Shown here one piece after another: positions 46,016 through 53,104 of a stretch of DNA of 64,000 nt (its first letter is position 1; the number at the start of each line of letters is the position of its first letter). The notes below the pieces were generated by a model that was given only the letters and a program-made list of their open reading frames with translations, was not told where the DNA came from and did not search any database. Made by a program: the position numbers and the translations under genes. Where the stretch lies: positions 868,001-932,000 of the forward strand of contig NZ_JAMJWC010000002.1 of assembly GCF_023554555.1 (NCBI RefSeq), written 5' to 3'. This DNA comes from Sphingobacterium sp. lm-10. GTDB taxonomy: Bacteria; Bacteroidota; Bacteroidia; Sphingobacteriales; Sphingobacteriaceae.

Positions 46016-46633
46016 TTAGTTTTTCAGCGGGTCAATGGCGGAGATTGTAATGCCAAAGAAGCAGTCATCCGCACAGTTATGCGGCACATAGCCTGCAGAC
46101 GATATCAAACCGTTATTTTTCACTTCAAAACTTATGGAGGCATCTTTTCGCTTCAGCAACCATTGATTTGCAGCTAAGTTATAGACTTCGTCTAACGTTA
46201 TTGGCATGGCGGCAGGGGTTTGCTTATGCAAGCCTATCTCATTTTTGCCCTCGACCCAGCTTAGTTCAGAAAGTATTTCTTCAGCCTTTAGGAATGATAA
46301 TCCATTCTCTGTGTTGAGTTCTTCCGTAATCTCTAGAGCTTCCTTTATAGTCCATCCGCTGGTAGGCATAGACACATAATGGTATTGGCCATAGTGAAAA
46401 TCTCTTTTAGTGATAATGCCATTTTCTATCGTCAGCGTGGTTTCCCACCTCATCCCAGTCCACGAAATACCATTTACGGTATAGCGGTAGGAGTTATTGT
46501 TTTCTTGCTTAAAGCGTTGCCATGTTTGAAGACTTTTTTCGAAATCACCCTGATACTCAAAGTCATTCTTACTACAAGCAGCAAAACACATGAATACGAT
46601 GCACAGGAAGAAGTAAACAGTCCTTGTTTTCAT
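46016..46633 (-). CDS. DUF6174-like lipoprotein
   Basis: 205 residues with a lipoprotein signal (lipobox FAAC-S, Cys20). The first half, QTWQRFKQENNNSYRYTVNG and ETTLTIENGIITKRDFHY, looks like the DUF6174 fold of small lipoproteins; the C-terminal 90 residues (NQWLLKRKDASISFEVKNNG ... CADDCFFGITISAI) include a Cys pair near the end. No known function. It lies between the receptor gene and the copper locus on the opposite strand. Confidence 0.65.
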   Translation of the reverse strand: MKTRTVYFFLCIVFMCFAACSKNDFEYQGDFEKSLQTWQRFKQENNNSYRYTVNGISWTGMRWETTLTIENGIITKRDFHYGQYHYVSMPTSGWTIKEALEITEELNTENGLSFLKAEEILSELSWVEGKNEIGLHKQTPAAMPITLDEVYNLAANQWLLKRKDASISFEVKNNGLISSAGYVPHNCADDCFFGITISAIDPLKN

Positions 46634-46882
46634 GACGATATTTGATTTAGGTTGTTATAAAGAACGGCAATATATCACCAAATGCTACAAAGTGATTGTG
46701 TTTTGCAGTGCAGGGAGCGATTTTTATAATGAACGCTACTCATCAGAATCTACTAAATTTAAGTATGATTATATAATCGTATTTGCATAAATTTTGTCGA
46801 CTTAGAGCATTTACCCTCATCACTGCTTCGCATCATTTCGCCTACAGTCTCAAAAACATAAATAGAAGTCCTAAAATGTGAA

Positions 46883-46948
46883 GTTGAGATCTAATAAATA
46901 GTTGTTAAACTTGCACAGCATTTTTCCTGATGTAGTACCCAACATCAG
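46883..46948 (+). promoter_or_regulatory. putative promoter and operator of the MbnP/MbnH operon
   Basis: GTTG (46883-46886), 19 nt, TAAACTTG (46906-46913): seven of eight bases of TAnnTTTG. An inverted repeat CTGATGT/ACATCAG (46927-46933 and 46942-46948, 8-nt spacer) follows just after the expected transcription start. The remaining part of the 336-bp gap 46634-46969 shows nothing clear. Confidence 0.4.
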
Positions 46949-46969
46949 TAATTATAATATAAACGAGGT

Positions 46970-47338
46970 TTGAGAAGGTTTTTGATAGGTATTTTGCTCA
47001 TAGCGCTAACGATGCAGTCGTTTTATCGTGGCATTATGGCATTAGATTACCAAATACACTTGCCAGACTATCTCGCAAAATGTATTAATATAGAAAAGCC
47101 ACAGCTTCAATGCAACGGGCAGTGTGCCTTGATGAAGCAAATTCGAGATCGCGAACAGCAAGAAGCGAAGAGCAATCTGGCGAATTACGAATTCAGTGCT
47201 CTTTACCTGCATAAAGAACAAATCCTTTTACCATCGTATCCTGTGATGGAAATAAAGGTTTCAAATCCTGTTCCGCGATTCATTCCGCAGCTTACCCCCC
47301 AAGAAGGCAATTCGGTATTCCGCCCACCAATTGTTTAA
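46970..47338 (+). CDS. small exported or membrane protein with a CNGQC motif, putative copper-locus protein
   Basis: 122 residues, TTG start (the frame is closed by a stop codon 15 bp upstream and the next Met lies inside the signal peptide). An N-terminal hydrophobic helix (about 4-24) may be a signal peptide or anchor; the mature part has CINIEKPQLQCNGQCALMKQI, with three Cys and a Met in a possible metal-binding arrangement, then a charged helical linker and a Pro-rich C-terminus. I recall similar small CNGxC proteins from other Bacteroidota loci of metal homeostasis, but I cannot confirm it here. It is the first gene of the region leading to the MbnP/MbnH pairs. Function unknown. Confidence 0.65.
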   Translation: MRRFLIGILLIALTMQSFYRGIMALDYQIHLPDYLAKCINIEKPQLQCNGQCALMKQIRDREQQEAKSNLANYEFSALYLHKEQILLPSYPVMEIKVSNPVPRFIPQLTPQEGNSVFRPPIV

Positions 47339-47389
47339 TTTTTTCCACCAAGGCTAATATGATTTAGCCAGAAAAAAAACTCATTTTTT

Positions 47390-47494
47390 ATGTTAGTTAT
47401 ACCTACCCAATGGTTGGATGTACCACAATGGTTGATGCTCCGCGCGGTCATATCTGCTATCTTTTTAAACGCCATTTTATTAGTTGGTCGATAA
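47390..47494 (+). CDS. possible 34-residue membrane peptide
   Basis: A short frame: starts MLVIPTQWLDVPQWLMLR and continues into the hydrophobic AVISAIFLNAILLVGR, ending at TAA. It has one clear hydrophobic segment and two QWL repeats. There is no recognised relative and no promoter evidence, so this is only a candidate. It lies between the CNGQC protein and the first MbnP gene, in an otherwise unexplained gap of 324 bp. It contains no Cys and cannot be a methanobactin precursor. Confidence 0.3.
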   Translation: MLVIPTQWLDVPQWLMLRAVISAIFLNAILLVGR

Positions 47495-47662
47495 TGAGAT
47501 TCAGCGAATGATAAAGCACACATCAACTTAACCCCTCATTATTTAATAAAACGACATGCAGATATCTCTCTGTAGTTTCCCACAGAACAGATGGAACGCA
47601 TGGTATCTAATAATCTCAGAGACGCCATTGTTATTTGGTAGTCTATAAAAACGAAGTCAATC

Positions 47663-48499
47663 ATGAAAAAATACATTAGTGGAGTAGCGCTTTTAACCGC
47701 AATTTTAAGTGGCTGCAACAAAACAGAAATTCAAGAAGTAATTGTTCCTGCGGATCAGGGCAATACCCTGAACTTACAGTTCGAGAACCGTTATGGTGAT
47801 CAGGATTTTGAACTGCTCAAACGATATGCCTATCAAGAAAATGATGCTGATTTCGAATTGGCCTTCGAACGGCTGCGTTATTGGGTGAGCAATGTGAAAC
47901 TTATTTCCACGTCAGGAGAAGAGGTGGCCATTCCAAATTCCTATTATCTCATTGAAGAGACAGAAGCTATAACGGTTCCACATTTAATAGGTGGACAGCA
48001 ATACCCGGGCAAAAAGCGGGATGCGGTTAATATAAAGAATATACCTTCAGGTACTTATCAGGGATTGAAGTTCTCCATTGGTGTAGAACCCAAATACAAC
48101 GACAACATCACGCTGACGGCCGGAGAGTTGGGCATATTGAATGGGATGGGTTTCTCTGATGGTTGGATGTGGTTTACGAGTTATATTTTTCAGAAGATGG
48201 ATGCGCGTATGTATTCCGGCACTGAGCAAAGAAATCTGCGCTGGGATTCTGGCTCAAATGCACTATTCGAAGGCGCGGAGAAAAATATTAATTTCCCTAA
48301 CGCAATTACTTTAAATGAAGAACAAGGCTTGCAAGTCGATTTGCGGATAGATGTTCGACAGCTGCTGTCTACGACGCTTGATCCATGGCGCGATAATGTA
48401 ATTAGCCAATCCAGACCCGAGATGATGAGGGCTTTCCGAGATGCGCTACTCCAACGCGGAATTAGTTTACAACGCGCAGAAAACATTAGGCAAAAATAA
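47663..48499 (+). CDS. MbnP-like lipoprotein, first copy (divergent)
   Basis: 278 residues, lipoprotein signal (lipobox LSGC, Cys18). Matches the copper-binding MbnP family in its overall layout: LNLQFENRYG at the start, ERLRYWVSNVKLIST in the middle, the GTYQGLKFSIGVEPKYN strand and the hallmark WxW, here W168-M-W170, followed by FTSYIFQKMD. In the second copy (49616-50512) the sequence FDH, GEGHAG and KYHIGG carry histidines; here the equivalent positions read FEN, GFSDG and RWDSG. So copper binding may be altered. Its partner gene for the diheme enzyme follows after 2 bp. The likely location is the outer-membrane or periplasmic side. Confidence 0.86.
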   Translation: MKKYISGVALLTAILSGCNKTEIQEVIVPADQGNTLNLQFENRYGDQDFELLKRYAYQENDADFELAFERLRYWVSNVKLISTSGEEVAIPNSYYLIEETEAITVPHLIGGQQYPGKKRDAVNIKNIPSGTYQGLKFSIGVEPKYNDNITLTAGELGILNGMGFSDGWMWFTSYIFQKMDARMYSGTEQRNLRWDSGSNALFEGAEKNINFPNAITLNEEQGLQVDLRIDVRQLLSTTLDPWRDNVISQSRPEMMRAFRDALLQRGISLQRAENIRQK

Positions 48500-48501
48500 G
48501 C

Positions 48502-49611
48502 ATGATCGGGATAGATTGGTGGTTAAAGCCGGTACTGGCGCTACTTTGTGTTGTCTCCTCTTTTGCGCAGATTTCCTGCGCAAAGGAAGAGACATATGCC
48601 GAAGATATAGGGTATAATATTGATCAGCCCTATGTGTTTAAGGTACCTAAGTATTTTCCAGAGCCTATTGAGATGCCAAGCAATCCAATGACACAAGCAG
48701 GCGTTGAATTAGGTAGACATTTATTCTATGAGCCATTGCTGTCGGGAAATAAAAAAGTTTCCTGTGCTACTTGCCACCATCCTGACAAAGCATTTTCCGA
48801 TGGCTTGGTGCTGTCTAATACAGGTATTTCCGGCAGGCCACTGGAACGGCATTCGCCTGCTATTTTCAATTTGGTCTGGACCGATAGCGGCTTTTTCTGG
48901 GATGGGGGGTCTACCAATCTTGAATCGCAGGCTTTTGCGCCACTCACGCATCCTGACGAGATGGGAATCCACTTTCCGGAGATGACGGTGCGCTTAGCGT
49001 CTATTCCTCAGTACGTAGATATGTTTCAATGGGCTTTTAAGGAGTCGCCCACCGCAGTAGGCGTAGCGAAAGCACTAGCACAGTTTCAACGCTCGGTGGT
49101 ATCTGCCGATGCTCCGTATGATCGCTATCGCCGTGGCGAAAATCCTCTGGCATTGGGGCACAGTGCCTTACGTGGTCTTCGACTGGTGCAACAGAAGTGC
49201 GGAAGCTGCCATTCGGGTGAGCTTTTTACCGACAATCGCTATCATAATAATGGTCTTGATAGCAGTTTTACCGATGATTCTCACGAAGAGGTTTATTTTG
49301 GGAGGTATCGAATCAGTCGTAACCCGGCAGATATGGGTGCATTCAAAACACCGTCTTTGCGAAATGTCATGGTAAGTGCACCTTACATGCACGACGGTCG
49401 GCTGACGAGCATTGTCGAAGTATTCGAACATTATCGCTCTGGTGTACAGCCGGGAACGTACACAGATCGTCGTTTGTATCAGGCAAACGGGCGCCCAGGT
49501 ATCGCGTTGACCGACGAGGAGGTGCGCGATATGATTGCTTTTCTGCACAGCCTTACAGATAATATCTTCTTAAATAATCCTCAATACGCTAATCCATACA
49601 AAACCCAATAA
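48502..49611 (+). CDS. MbnH-type diheme enzyme, first copy
   Basis: 369 residues of the bacterial cytochrome c peroxidase/MauG superfamily. Lipoprotein-like N-terminus (FAQISC-AK, Cys26). Heme sites C88-A-T-C91-H92 and C233-G-S-C236-H237; conserved Trp133 in FFWDGG, and APYMHDGR. MbnH oxidises the first Trp of the MbnP WxW motif to kynurenine, which creates the copper site in Methylosinus. It is adjacent to an MbnP-like gene on both sides (gaps 2 and 4 bp), so its own substrate is probably the first MbnP, but this cannot be proven by sequence. Confidence 0.9.
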   Translation: MIGIDWWLKPVLALLCVVSSFAQISCAKEETYAEDIGYNIDQPYVFKVPKYFPEPIEMPSNPMTQAGVELGRHLFYEPLLSGNKKVSCATCHHPDKAFSDGLVLSNTGISGRPLERHSPAIFNLVWTDSGFFWDGGSTNLESQAFAPLTHPDEMGIHFPEMTVRLASIPQYVDMFQWAFKESPTAVGVAKALAQFQRSVVSADAPYDRYRRGENPLALGHSALRGLRLVQQKCGSCHSGELFTDNRYHNNGLDSSFTDDSHEEVYFGRYRISRNPADMGAFKTPSLRNVMVSAPYMHDGRLTSIVEVFEHYRSGVQPGTYTDRRLYQANGRPGIALTDEEVRDMIAFLHSLTDNIFLNNPQYANPYKTQ

Positions 49612-49615
49612 TACG

Positions 49616-50512
49616 ATGACATATAAATCCATCATGATGAAATATATAACACCTCTTTTTGCAGGCATGTCATGCCTATTACTTGTATTATCCTGTGCTA
49701 AAGATCCGGATGTGATCGACGAAAGCAAGCTAGCCGATTTCTCGATAGAGTTTGATCATATTGTAGGAGAAGACCGCTTTTACATTGATCCCAATTACGT
49801 TTATCGAAATAGTAAGGGTGAAGAATTTAGTATCCGTACCTTGATGTATTTTATCAGTAATATCAAGCTGTATCGTGCAGATGGATCGGAATATATCGTG
49901 CCAGCAGATGATAGCTATTTTGTGGTAGATGCGGCAAACCGCAATAGCCGTTTTACAAAAGTGCGTGTTCCGGAAGGAGATTACACCCGACTAGAATTTA
50001 TGATAGGTGTGGACCGCGAACGAAACATGATGCCCATGGAGCGACGAACTGGCGTACTATCTTTCAATCCGGGAGAAGGCCATGCGGGCATGTTCTGGAC
50101 CTGGAGCCAGGGTTATATTTTCTTTAAGCTAGAAGGAAATAGCCCTGTGGTTTCGGATGATCGGGAAGGTGATCCAACCGGGAATAAGCAGTTCAAATAC
50201 CACATCGGAGGCTTTGGCTATCCGTTTGATGATCCGGAAGCGATGGATAATATTACTATTGTAACGGTCGATCTTACACGGGCGGCGGGAGATCATTTGG
50301 CTCATGTGCGCGAAGGCTTGCGAAGCAATGTACACTTACTTGTCGATGTTATGCAAATCTTCAACGGCCCCCATACTTTTAGCATCGCCGATAAATCAAA
50401 CGTGATGTTCAATAAGGAAGACAGTGGAAACATCGCCAGGAACTTTGCTTCGATGTTTACCCACGATCATACAGAGAACTATGTACGTAGCGAATCGGAG
50501 CTTTTAAACTGA
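49616..50512 (+). CDS. MbnP copper-binding lipoprotein, second copy
   Basis: 298 residues if started at 49616; the ATGs at 49634 and 49637 (MMKYITPLF) are also possible. Lipoprotein: LVLSC-AKD (Cys27). The family features are complete: FSIEFDHIVG (His48), LMYFISNIKLYRADG, DYTRLEFMIGVD, the WxW motif W161-T-W163 in MFWTWSQGYIFFKLEG, then His156 before it and His196 in KYHIGGFG, and H283-D-H285 near the end. By analogy with Methylosinus MbnP, the first Trp is expected to be converted to kynurenine and take part in Cu(I) binding. It lies 4 bp after the first and 7 bp before the second diheme gene. Confidence 0.92.
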   Translation: MTYKSIMMKYITPLFAGMSCLLLVLSCAKDPDVIDESKLADFSIEFDHIVGEDRFYIDPNYVYRNSKGEEFSIRTLMYFISNIKLYRADGSEYIVPADDSYFVVDAANRNSRFTKVRVPEGDYTRLEFMIGVDRERNMMPMERRTGVLSFNPGEGHAGMFWTWSQGYIFFKLEGNSPVVSDDREGDPTGNKQFKYHIGGFGYPFDDPEAMDNITIVTVDLTRAAGDHLAHVREGLRSNVHLLVDVMQIFNGPHTFSIADKSNVMFNKEDSGNIARNFASMFTHDHTENYVRSESELLN

Positions 50513-50519
50513 TCATACT

Positions 50520-51587
50520 ATGAAAAAAATAGTGGTCATGATAGCGCTCTGTGCGGCCATTTGGGCCTGTAAAAAGGGAAATGAATTTCTCGAGGAAGAA
50601 GCCGTTTTTGTGGGTTTTGTACAACCTAGCAATTTTCCGGCACCGGCCTACGACTTTTCCCGAAACCCTATTACAAAAGAGGGATTTGAACTCGGTCGTA
50701 AGCTATTTTATGAGCCCCGGCTTTCCAGAAATAATTCGATTGCCTGTGGAAGCTGTCATATCCAATCTGCTGCATTCACACATCATGGGCACGATGTGAG
50801 CCACGGTATCGACGATCGCCTCGGCACACGTAATCCCATGCCAGTCATGAATATGGCCTGGCAAAAGGAGTTCTTCTGGGATGGCGGTGTTTACGATTTG
50901 GATTTTTCTCCGGTAAACGCTATCCATAGTGAAGTAGAAATGGATGAAACACTTACCAACGTATTGGTGAAGTTACGTGCACGACCAGAATATCCACCAT
51001 TATTTAAAAAAGCTTTCGGTACCGAGGAGATTACAGACGCGCTGTTTCTGAAAGCGCTGTCACAATTTATGCTGATGGCTACGAGCAGCAATTCCAAATA
51101 CGATCAAGTAATGCGTAAAGAGGGGGGTGCTACCTTCACGTCTTCAGAAAACCGTGGTTATTTATTTTTTCAAAAGAATTGTTCCAACTGTCATAGTGAA
51201 CCTTTGTTTACGGATTTGAGCTACCGCAATAACGGTATCCGTCCAAACGCAAGTGATGACCAAGGGCGTGCCATCGTAACGGGCAATTCCAATGATGCCT
51301 ATAAATTCAAAGTGCCAAGTTTGCGAAATCTTTCGTTTACTGCACCTTACACCCACGATGGTCGGTACCTTACCGTGAGCCGGATGTTGGATCATTACCG
51401 TCGGGATGTGATCGATCTTCCTACACTTGATCCTGTTTTTAGGCGAGAAGATGGCTCCCGAGGTATCCCGATGAGTGAGCAGGAAAAGGCGGATTTGATG
51501 GACTTTCTAAAAACGCTGGAAGATCCTTCTTTTTTATCCAATCCTTTATTGTCCGAGCCTTTCGGATCAAACTTTATCGTCAATTAA
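50520..51587 (+). CDS. MbnH-type diheme enzyme, second copy
   Basis: 355 residues, lipoprotein (lipobox AIWAC, Cys17). Heme sites C76-G-S-C79-H80 and C221-S-N-C224-H225; the inter-heme Trp is W120 in FFWDGG, followed by the APYTHDGR motif (about 275-282). The region between the first heme and W120 has additional histidines (AAFTHHGHDVSHG, including H88, H89, H91 and H95), a difference from the first copy. Most likely modifies the MbnP encoded immediately upstream. The barrel gene follows 19 bp later in the same operon. Confidence 0.92.
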   Translation: MKKIVVMIALCAAIWACKKGNEFLEEEAVFVGFVQPSNFPAPAYDFSRNPITKEGFELGRKLFYEPRLSRNNSIACGSCHIQSAAFTHHGHDVSHGIDDRLGTRNPMPVMNMAWQKEFFWDGGVYDLDFSPVNAIHSEVEMDETLTNVLVKLRARPEYPPLFKKAFGTEEITDALFLKALSQFMLMATSSNSKYDQVMRKEGGATFTSSENRGYLFFQKNCSNCHSEPLFTDLSYRNNGIRPNASDDQGRAIVTGNSNDAYKFKVPSLRNLSFTAPYTHDGRYLTVSRMLDHYRRDVIDLPTLDPVFRREDGSRGIPMSEQEKADLMDFLKTLEDPSFLSNPLLSEPFGSNFIVN

Positions 51588-51606
51588 TAACGTCATAAAC
51601 ACTACC

Positions 51607-52566
51607 ATGAATAGATTATTTAAAATAGTTGCTTTAACAGGAATTCTTTTACTTGCAGCAACCCTTCCGCAGGCTAAGGCTTGCGACGTGTGTGGTTGCG
51701 GGGTCGGAAGTTATTACTTAGGAATACTTCCCAATTTTAATAAACGTTTCATAGGCTTACGCTATCAACAAAATCGATTGCAAACGCACTTGGGGCCAAA
51801 TGGGAATCGCACCCCCAACACAGCCGACGAACTGTATCAGACGATGGAGCTCTGGGGGGCTTGGAATTTCGGCGAGCGCTGGCGCGTGATGGCCATTGTG
51901 CCTTATGGTTTCAATCAGCGAACCATCGGAGCCGGTGCGCAATGGGCAGAAAGCGGCCGCAAAGATGGTTTGGGAGATGTAGTAGCAATGGGACATTATA
52001 AGCTGTTCGAGGATATGCGTACAACCAGCGGCAATAGATTGTTGATGCAGTCGTTGTGGGTTGGAGGAGGAATTAAAGTGCCCACCGGCGCGTACGACGC
52101 CAGTGAACAAGCCAGCGCAGCGATAGGTGCGCCTAATACTTTTCAATTGGGCACCGCGAGTACCGACTTTCTGATTAATGCCGCGTATGATATTCGCTTA
52201 ATGGACGCCGGTTTGAATGTTAATGCGACCTATAAAATGAATACGGAAAATAGATATGGTTATCGATATGCCAATAAGATTTCCGTCAATGGATTGTTCT
52301 ATTACAAATTTAACATTAAAGATAAGGTGCGCTTATCTCCCAATGCAGGTGTACTTTATGAGAGCCAGTCGAAAGATGTGTTAGATAACCGTTTTGATGT
52401 CGCTCAGTCTGGTGGTTATTCGACAATGGGGATTATTGGTTTAGAGGCCAACATTGGAAGGATATCGGTTGGAGGAAATTACCAAAGCCCGTTAGGTCAG
52501 CAGCTAGCAGATGGCCGTATCCTTGCCGGCAATCGTATAATGACACACGTTTCATTCTCATTCTAA
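51607..52566 (+). CDS. outer-membrane barrel with CDVCGCG mature N-terminus
   Basis: 319 residues. Signal peptide up to about residue 25 (LPQAKA); the mature protein then starts with C26-D-V-C29-G-C31-G, three Cys in a CxxCxC arrangement which could bind a metal or a cluster. The rest is a series of amphipathic beta strands (IGLRYQQNRLQTHLG, WRVMAIVPYGFNQRTIG, QSLWVGGGIKVPTGAYD, LNVNATYKMNTENRYG) ending in VSFSF, a typical outer-membrane C-terminus. Barrel with about 12-14 strands is likely; it may be a channel for copper or for a copper complex. Last gene of the MbnP/MbnH operon, followed by a terminator. A role in copper transfer is inferred from context. Confidence 0.82.
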   Translation: MNRLFKIVALTGILLLAATLPQAKACDVCGCGVGSYYLGILPNFNKRFIGLRYQQNRLQTHLGPNGNRTPNTADELYQTMELWGAWNFGERWRVMAIVPYGFNQRTIGAGAQWAESGRKDGLGDVVAMGHYKLFEDMRTTSGNRLLMQSLWVGGGIKVPTGAYDASEQASAAIGAPNTFQLGTASTDFLINAAYDIRLMDAGLNVNATYKMNTENRYGYRYANKISVNGLFYYKFNIKDKVRLSPNAGVLYESQSKDVLDNRFDVAQSGGYSTMGIIGLEANIGRISVGGNYQSPLGQQLADGRILAGNRIMTHVSFSF

Positions 52567-52681
52567 TCCATCATAATCAGAGATAGGATCTTACCTTAAA
52601 TAATAGCTTTAAATATCATCTTTATTAAGAAATTGGAGAGATTTTCTTGATAGAATAGCCAATATTTTTCTGGATAAGCCC

Positions 52682-52732
52682 AAAAAAAGGACTTGCTGAG
52701 CAAAAAACACTTGCTTAGCAAGTCCTTTTTTT
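52682..52732 (+). terminator. terminator of the MbnP/MbnH operon
   Basis: 16-bp perfect stem (52682-52697 and 52717-52732, core GGACTTGCT/AGCAAGTCC) flanked by A and T runs; the loop can pair further (GAGCAA with TTGCTT). Confidence 0.9.
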
Positions 52733-52841
52733 GCGGATATAGTATTTGGTTTGTGACTATGCCGCTCCATTGTGCTTAATCGCTTTAATTTAGTTCTAAA
52801 TTGCTAATGCGATCTATATTTTGTCTTTAATCATTGCATAA

Positions 52842-52873
52842 ATTGAAGTTAATTTATGTTTGGCTTATTTTTG
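52842..52873 (+). promoter_or_regulatory. promoter of the SusC/SusD operon
   Basis: ATTG (52842-52845), 20 nt, TATTTTTG (52866-52873), a full -7 match. This implies a leader of about 225 nt. The gap 52567-53104 also contains the direct repeat ACACTACTAA (52963-52972 and 52986-52995) but no gene. Confidence 0.6.
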
Positions 52874-53104
52874 TTAGTCATAGTAGCGCCTATTAAAATA
52901 AAATAAATTCCGCGAAATAGGCATATAGGTACAATTATTGTTAAAAAGAACCCTGTAATTACACACTACTAACGAATCACATACTACACTACTAATCATC
53001 ATGCCGAGTAGTATATCTATACGAATGCAGATGGCTATCATCTATAATGAACAAGCAACAAAAACAAATAATAATCACCTTTAAACATCAACTAACTAAT
53101 CACT

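Noticed and set aside
51757..52146. Minus-strand frame of 129 codons inside the barrel gene
   Set aside because: No family signature; opposite to a gene with signal peptide and barrel strands.
46970..52566. A complete methanobactin biosynthesis locus
   Set aside because: MbnB/MbnC-type enzymes and a Cys-containing precursor peptide are not found; the only short frame (47390-47494) has no Cys. MbnP/MbnH pairs also occur without methanobactin.
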